Position numbers and translations under genes: made by a program. 64,000 nt of DNA from Sinonovacula constricta (lineage: Eukaryota > Mollusca > Bivalvia > Cardiida > Solecurtidae): the NCBI GenBank assembly GCA_007844125.1, contig CM017564.1:21547004-21611003 (forward strand), written 5' to 3'. Positions 58,401 to 64,000 of this stretch are shown in pieces (position 1 is the stretch's first letter; each line of letters opens with the position of its first letter). The notes under the pieces were generated by a model, which was given only the letters and a program-made list of their open reading frames with translations, did not search any database and was not told the origin of the DNA.

Positions 58401-60944
58401 ACATCACGTGATCCGTCATGGGGTTGGACCCTTTGATCCAAAGTCCAAGGTCTTAACCACTAAACCATGGACATCCACTTAAGCTTGTTTTAGAGAATGC
58501 TGTTATATAACATAAATTTGAACATGGCTATCATTACAATAATCATGCACATGCAACTTTTTTACTTAAATTTGTTTTAATTCTTTTATTGTTGGAATAT
58601 CTCGCATTACAATTTAATATATATTTCCAATCTAAATCACAAAAGAGAAATGAAAAGTACACTTACTGCTACTTCTTGTGGACCAATAGAGCATACATCT
58701 GTTGGGTGTCCATCTGTATCACTGAACTTGGTCACCATGCTACCTGATGGGTCTACATGCTTTAGTCTGCTGTTATTGTTATCAGCTACCATCAGACTCC
58801 CATCACTTAGATGACAGAAACCCCTGCTATCACACATGTCCTTATCCTCTGGTACCCTGACGTTGATTTCTTTCTTTTCTGGTTTCCCCACTGACCTATA
58901 TTCCTGTTTCTCCAATGGTCTTCCTACTTGACGTTCTCCTGGACTCCTTACTACTGCCTGTACTGGTATGGCTACTTCACCTCCCAAAGCACCCTGTGAG
59001 CTTTTATCTTGTACCTTTGTGCTGACTTCTTTAACAAGGGAATAGAAACTGTTGAGGGAGTCAAATATCTTCATTTCAGCCATGAAGCTGAATTGATGTC
59101 CCTTTATCAGACTGTCCGACTCATTATAAAGAGCATCAACTTTTTGGGCAATTGTCTGACCCCTCTTTTTAAGGACAAACATATTGGCTGTCCACTCTTT
59201 TGACTCTGTAATTTTATGTAAACATTGGTTTATTTCATCTTTAGTTAAATCACACGCCTGCCGATGATGTTTGGTGACTGCAAGAAGCTCTTCTTGTTTA
59301 CTTTTGATATCCTTCTCACCTCTCTCTTTTAGCTCCTCAATACGCGACAACAATTTCTTCGCATAGTCTTCCAGATCTTTAAGAAAACCATTTCCACTCT
59401 GCTGAATATTAGCCACGTGCTTATCTAAAGCTTCAATAGCTTTGTTAATATTGTCTAGGGCCTGACTTTAATTGTGCAGGGACAGCTTGTAACTCAGGAT
59501 CAGCATTGAGTTCATCAGAAGATTCCCTGATGTTTTGGGGGTCCTGACATTTCCTGAAAAGAAATGGAAGAAAATGACAATTGAAATACATCGCAGTGAC
59601 TCCCCTGTGGTCATTATGGTAAGGTGAAGGAAGACTCCAGCTGTTTTCACCACAGGGTAAGCTGGAAGACCCCAATGTTAGATGACTTAAACCCATGCAG
59701 TGAATGGCACAATAGTTAAGAGTAACAACATTGGTGACTCTACCTACTAAATACAGGCCTGCCACACATCAACACTTCAAATAAGCGATATTATTTTGAT
59801 TTGAGAATTAGCATACTTTTGCCACTCTATTCTTAGCTGAAAATTGTCTTCACATTATTTACTTTATATGTCAATTGATGCACAAACAGTGTTTCCAATG
59901 ACTAGCATTAGTCTCTGTCTATACTACCATGTCTGTTTAACCTTATCTTTACTTGAAACAGATTAGTTTTCAGCAATACTTCAACAAAAATATAAGGGGA
60001 AGGACAATTTAGTGAGATAATTGGCCTGCTAATAAAATAAATAATCTCATGGGTGAAAGTTAGAAATTATAAAAAGATCTGAAATTCTTAAAATGTGTCA
60101 ATTTAGGGAAAATAAAGAAAATCAACCATTTTCAGACACACAGAAACCTGAACTTCAGGCATACTCCTGAAAACTTTCACCCATGACGTAATCTTGAGGG
60201 ATTTTAGGCCCGAAGACCATTATTTGTGCTTAGGGCCAATTCTCAATCCTCGGCCCAGCTTCACCATATAGTATCCCTTATAATACATTTTTTTGTTGTT
60301 TTTTGTGTGTTTTTTTGTTTTTTGTAAATTAGAAGTTGACTTTGCAACAGAAAATATTTTTCACAGAGGTTCTAAATTAGTCTACATTTTCAGTAAATGT
60401 TAGGTGAAGAGTCTGAAATTTGAACTTCTAACTTCCGAATCTTCACCAAACATTGACTGAAAAAAGAAGGTCAGGATTTTACCAATATTTTTCTTAGGCA
60501 ATTTTTATGTTCATATTTAGTTGTTGATGTAACATGCTTGTTTTACTTGGCCATTTTCTATAATGTGCCAGGTAAATTCAGTCATAAACTTTATGTGGTC
60601 ATATTAGCCTATAGTCCCGGGCATTACTATCTACAGTGTCAAAAGGATGCATACAGCGGAATAACAGTAACAATAAGTATATTTTAATTATTTATACATG
60701 GAATTTGAATTTCTATACATAAAGTATCTGCAATATATAAACTGTGGATGAATTACAAAGTTTTGATACAAAATGTCAAATAACTTCTGATCTAACCAAA
60801 TCAACATCTTCCTAAATCTATGTGCATTAGTCAAGTGTTTTATACAATTTACTGAATATCCAAATGCATTTCTTACCTCGATTGTTTTCTTTTAGGGCCA
60901 AGTACAATTAAAGAACTGTGTTTTCTGCTATTGTTTGATAACAT
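54905..60944 (-). CDS. TRIM-like coiled-coil / NHL beta-propeller gene (whole span)
   Basis: Three minus-strand exons join in phase: 60877-60944, 58667-59553 and 54905-55489. The middle part is a coiled coil (IEALDKHVANIQQ, LSRIEELKERGEKDI). It is followed by a linker and the start of an NHL-type propeller with RGFCHLSDGSLMVADNNNSR. The last exon supplies the remaining blades, ending LLIAEFQ. TRIM2/3/TRIM45-like proteins of this layout are E3 ligases or RNA-binding regulators, expanded in bivalves. Here no RING or B-box is visible. The frame breaks once near 59458-59463, where one base too many lies in a GGCCC stretch. The product would be about 510 residues if the frame were continuous. It could be a recent pseudogene or an assembly error. 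Confidence 0.75.
55650..57060. other. NHL gene intron, no other feature seen
   Basis: AT-rich intron sequence; no exon with matching phase was found here. Confidence 0.4.
57061..57473. mobile_element. MULE-like MITE with perfect 10-bp target duplication
   Basis: The element spans 57071-57463 (393 bp). It begins CAATCGGAAC and ends GTTCCGATTG, with longer imperfect inverted ends (CCTCGGGTAATT / AATTACCCGAGG). CGTTAATCCC at 57061-57070 recurs exactly at 57464-57473. A 9-10 bp duplication is typical of Mutator-like elements. It has no transposase. The interior has ACAAAGATGGCAGCTCGG, which looks like a start-codon context, possibly captured. It sits in the long intron of the NHL gene and is the intact relative of 16921-17510. 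Confidence 0.9.
57580..57925. repeat. Fragment of tandem element plus SINE family C fragment
   Basis: 57590-57800 holds AAAAATGGCCACGCCCCTAG and ACGGCCACACCCCT, related to 61240-61490. 57805-57925 has the family C body (CGCCAGTGGTTCTACCCAGA, AAGTGATCATAATTGG). Confidence 0.55.
58365..58478 (-). mobile_element. tRNA-like SINE head
   Basis: On the minus strand ATGGTTTAGTGGTTAAGACC and AAGGGTCCAACCCC stand at A/B-box spacing. The body resembles family C loosely. Confidence 0.45.
58667..59553 (-). CDS. NHL gene middle exon: coiled coil and first propeller strands
   Basis: The acceptor is TTTTCAG (59554-59560). The exon opens KCQDPQNIRESSDELNADPE in one frame, as after a TRIM B-box. It then continues as ALDNINKAIEALDKHV in the next frame after 59458. 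Heptads run for about 150 residues. A basic linker follows, then NVRVPEDKDMCDSRGFCHLS and VADNNNSRLKHVDPSG, the usual first NHL repeat. It ends CSIGPQEVA at GTAAGT (58661-58666), phase 0. Confidence 0.8.
59595..59765 (-). mobile_element. Diverged family C SINE
   Basis: It retains GTAAGCTGGAAGACCCC, AAACCCATGCAGTGAATGGC and GTGACTCTACC in family C order. It lies directly upstream of the NHL gene's middle exon. Confidence 0.5.
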
Positions 60945-61200
60945 CAAAATTCAACAATGACACTATCTGCCCAGGGTGATGACATCATAATATACTTTAG
61001 ATTGTCATCAGTACATGGGGAATTAAAACACTGACCCTTCCTCAGGGTTGTAGCCACACCAACCTTAACAGTGGGCCCTCACTGAAATTAGGTTAGACTA
61101 ACAATGGCCATATGGCATTGTTTACATTAAAATCTATGCAAGATTTTTACATTGCTTCCAATCAGATTTACTAAAATATAAAATTAAAAGCAACATTTAT
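59780..61200. other. Intron and 5' flank of the NHL gene
   Basis: Apart from the predicted first exon at 60877-60944, nothing is recognised. A search by eye for a B-box (C-x2-C..H) exon in this stretch found none. Confidence 0.4.
60877..60944 (-). CDS. Predicted first exon of the NHL gene
   Basis: ATG at 60944 opens MLSNNSRKHSSLIVLGPKRK and QS plus two bases before a good donor (GTAAGA, 60871-60876). The phase matches the acceptor at 59553 and forms an Arg codon before KCQDPQN. No family resemblance; support comes only from ORF, donor and phase. Confidence 0.4.
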
Positions 61201-61239
61201 ACAATCAGGCTCTAGTCTTGTACTTTCATACAACAAAAT

Positions 61240-62945
61240 TTCCTAAGCTTTCCGATAAAGCCATATATGAAAATGGCAATGCCCCTCGCAGCAATGGTTT
61301 GTTACAAGATTTTCAAAATTGTCATATATAACCATATACGGAAAATGACTACTATGTGGCTGCAATATTTTTTGATAGAGCAGAATTATTTGCACTATTT
61401 TTGATACAGGGCCCCACAAGGAATATGTATACCAAATTATAATAAGGCCAAACAAGAGGGCCTTGATGGCTCTTAATCGCTCACCTGAGGACACAGGCTT
61501 AAAGTAGGCTCATATCTGACGTCAAGTAATTAAGAGTTATTACTTAAGAATCTTTGGTGAGGATTGGACCATTAGTGTGGCCACTGGTTGATTAACGTTT
61601 TCTAGGATTTTACCTAGTAACCTACTGAATCAACATGACCCACTTCAAAACATATGTAAGATTTCATACTGGCAAACATTCTGGCCAAGTTTGGTGAAGA
61701 CTGGGCCATCTATGTGGACCTCTAAGTGTTTTCACTTGTTTTTTTTTGTTTGTTTAGTTTTTAAATTTGACCTAGTGACCTAGTTGCTGACCCCATGTGA
61801 CCTTGTTACAAACTCACCCAATATTTCTTGCATGCAAACATTCAGTTTAGTGAAAATTGGGCTATAAATGTGGTCTCTAGTGTGTTCACAAGCTATTTCT
61901 GAGATTTGACCTAGTGACCCCACTTTTTGACCCAATAATGAACTCGTTCAAGATTTTATGCAGACAAACATTCTGATCAAGTTTGGAGAAGATTGGGCCA
62001 AAAATGTGGCCTCTATTTTGTTCACAAGCTTTTTCTGGGTTTGGCCTAGTGACATACTTTTTCACCCCATGTGGTCCAATAACAAACTCGTCAAAGATTT
62101 CATGCAGACAAACATCTTGACCAAGTTTGATGAAGATTGGCCTGCAAATGTGGCCTCTTGTGTGTTCACAAGCTTTTTCTGGGTTTGGCCTAGTGACCTA
62201 CTTTTTGACCCCACATGGCCCAGTTATGGAATCATTCAAGACATCATGCAGGCAAACATTCTGATCAAGTTTGGTGAAGATTGGGCTATAAACGTGGCAT
62301 CTATTGTGTTCACAAGCTGTTTCTAAGTTTCGACCTAGTGACCTACATTTTGACCCCACGTGACCCAATAATGAACTTGTCCAAGATTTCATGCAGACAA
62401 ACATTTTTACCAAGTTTGATGAAGAGTGGTCTGCAAATGTGGCCTCTAGTGCGTGCACAAGCTTTTTCTAAGATTTGATCTAGATATCTACTTTTTGACC
62501 CCACTTGGCCCAGTGATGGACTCATATAAGATTTCATGTAGGTAAACATTCTGATCAAGTATGGTGAAGATTGGGCCATAAATGGGACCTCTACTGTGTT
62601 CACAAGCTTTTCTAAGATTTCACCTAGTGACCTACTTTTTGACCCCATGTAACCCAGTTAAGAACTAACTCAAGATTTCATGCAGACAAACATTCTGACC
62701 AAAAGTTTGGTGAAAATTGGGCCATAAATGTGGTCTCTAGTGTTTTCACAGGTTTTCCCTAAAATGTTACACTTTGTCCTAGTTTTTGACCCCAGGTGAC
62801 AATGAACTCATCCAAGATTTCATGCAGACAAACATTCTGACCAAGTTTGATGAAGATTGGATAAAACCTGTGGCCTCTAGCATGTTTACAAGCTAAAATG
62901 TTGAAGACAGACGAAGGGTATCAGAAAAGCTCACCTGTGAACACA
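61240..62945. repeat. Tandem repeat element, period about 145 bp
   Basis: It starts near AACAAGAGGGCCTTGATGGC and TCGCTCACCTGAGG, preceded by a related leader from 61240. About eight units follow with ATTTCATGCAGACAAACATT, CTGACCAAGTTTGGTGAAGA, CCTCTAGTGTGTTCACAAGC and ATTTGACCTAGTGACC. It ends near AGAAAAGCTCACCTGTGA. Units are 75-90% alike by eye. A fragment of the same family is at 21990-22105. Confidence 0.88.
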
Positions 62946-62949
62946 TTGA

Positions 62950-63540
62950 TCAATTTTAATCTCATTTCTGCAAACTTGTTTTTCCTGCCTATATTTGTTA
63001 AATTGTTTGCAAGGCTGTGCAAGTCTCTTTTTTGTCCATGGACCAAAATATACTTGCTAATCAAACTAAGGGTCTCGACATTTTACTTGTCTCTTTTACA
63101 ACATCGAATTTAATTTAAATAGGTGCCAGTTTTTACTAACAATACTTCTCAATTGTGTTGCATTTCAAATTATAGAAAGCACATTTCTGTATGATATTTT
63201 AATTTCACCAGCAAATCATTTCTATGCTAACCAGATAGCTAATTAAAAGAGCTTCATCATTAATTTGCTTTTTCATGTCATGTACGTAAGGGTGATGGTA
63301 AGTAGGGCTGTTGTGATACTGCTGGCAGCTTACCATGATATATTTCGATACATATAGAGCTTACTGCAATACGTACAACACCATATTCCCACATTTAAAC
63401 TATTATATGGAGCTATTTCACTCAATAAAATGTGCAGAATGAACAACAAATACCTGAGTAAAATATGACATAGCTTTATAAGCTTTATAACAGGTAAACA
63501 CAGAAACAGGAAAGTAATGTGATTGTTTTGTTTTTGAAAT
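62950..63540. other. No feature seen
   Basis: AT-rich sequence between the tandem element and the SINE. Confidence 0.35.
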
Positions 63541-63544
63541 AAAT

Positions 63545-63765
63545 CGACCAGTTATGATCATTATAGCAACGTCCAGCTTTTTGATGTAGGAAGACCCCAG
63601 ACAAATGTCTGGGTAGAACCACTGGCGCACCGCAAGTCAGCTGGAAGACCTTCCCACATTAAGTCATTTGCCCTAAACAGGACTCGTACCCACGCGATGA
63701 GAGGCTAAACTCAGAGGAGTTACAAATCGGTGACTCTGCCACTACACCACAGGCACCCCTGAAAG
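63545..63765 (-). mobile_element. SINE, family C, best copy
   Basis: The minus-strand head begins near 63760 with GTAGTGGCAGAGTC-type A box. The B box is GTGGGTACGAGTCCTG. The body has GGGAAGGTCTTCCAGCTGAC and GTTCTACCCAGACATTTGTC, ending ATAATGATCATAACTGGTCG. Confidence 0.75.
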
Positions 63766-63824
63766 TAATATAACTAAAAGGTCAGAATGTACAGTCAAGT
63801 AACAAATTAACTGCAACTTTGTTG

Positions 63825-64000
63825 TCTTTTTACATCACACTGACAAAATTATTGTCATATTGGTGACGTCCAGCCAATTATTGATGGAGGAAGACCCCAG
63901 ACTTATGCCTGGGTAGAACCACTGGCTCACTGCAGGTTAGCTGGAAAACCTCCCCACATGAAAGTTTTCGCAACAAGCGGGACTCGAACCCACGCCGTGA
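63825..64000 (-). mobile_element. SINE, family C-like, cut by the window edge
   Basis: It has GATGGAGGAAGACCCCAGAC, CTGGGTAGAACCACTGGCTC and the B box (GGACTCGAACCCACG on the plus strand) at 63980-63994. The A box lies beyond the window. Confidence 0.7.

Noticed and set aside
61958..62648. Several ORFs of 65-122 codons on both strands
   Set aside because: Translations of the tandem element; the same peptides recur at the repeat period.

Overview
The window is eukaryotic, intron-rich, AT-rich and loaded with repeats. It most likely comes from a bivalve mollusc. The reasons are tRNA-derived SINE families, TTAA-flanked MITEs, a tandem repeat element of a style I associate with bivalves, a BIR-domain relic, and a TRIM/NHL-like gene of a kind expanded in bivalves. 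The species cannot be fixed from the sequence alone.

Region 1 (about 5.2-19.9 kb, minus strand) holds a complete gene for adenylyl cyclase-associated protein (CAP, an actin monomer recycling factor). Twelve shared exons carry the helical folded domain, proline tract, WH2 motif and C-terminal CARP beta-helix. There are two alternative first exons, both ending in phase 1. One at 16743-16782 gives an in-frame 460-residue protein without the N-terminal RLE helix. The other at 18992-19873 gives a long form with a Lys-rich extension of about 250 residues plus the RLE helix. The long exon needs one extra base near 19748-19751 to stay in frame. Introns carry SINEs, a LINE reverse transcriptase relic, a partial exon duplication and microsatellites. 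The likely 3' UTR runs left of 5197.

Region 2 (about 20-46 kb) has no convincing coding gene. It is a cluster of ten or so unrelated minisatellites, with units of 15, 21, 25, 26, 30, 31, 34 and about 60 bp. The largest is a 3.8-kb, 31-bp satellite that changes sequence type along its length. Between the arrays lie a TTAA MITE family, SINEs, other inverted-repeat elements and, near 40.2-40.4 kb, a candidate promoter/5' UTR exon.

Region 3 (about 46-53 kb) contains a long AT microsatellite, a broken BIR domain, a 1.9-kb inverted-repeat element carrying THAP-like and SAP-like fragments, and a 196-bp near-perfect palindrome.

Region 4 (about 54.9-60.9 kb, minus strand) is a TRIM-like coiled-coil/NHL beta-propeller gene. 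It has three predicted exons, one apparent frameshift and no visible RING or B-box. A MULE-like MITE with a perfect 10-bp target duplication sits in its intron. The right end (61-64 kb) is a degenerate tandem repeat element of about 145-bp period followed by two SINEs.
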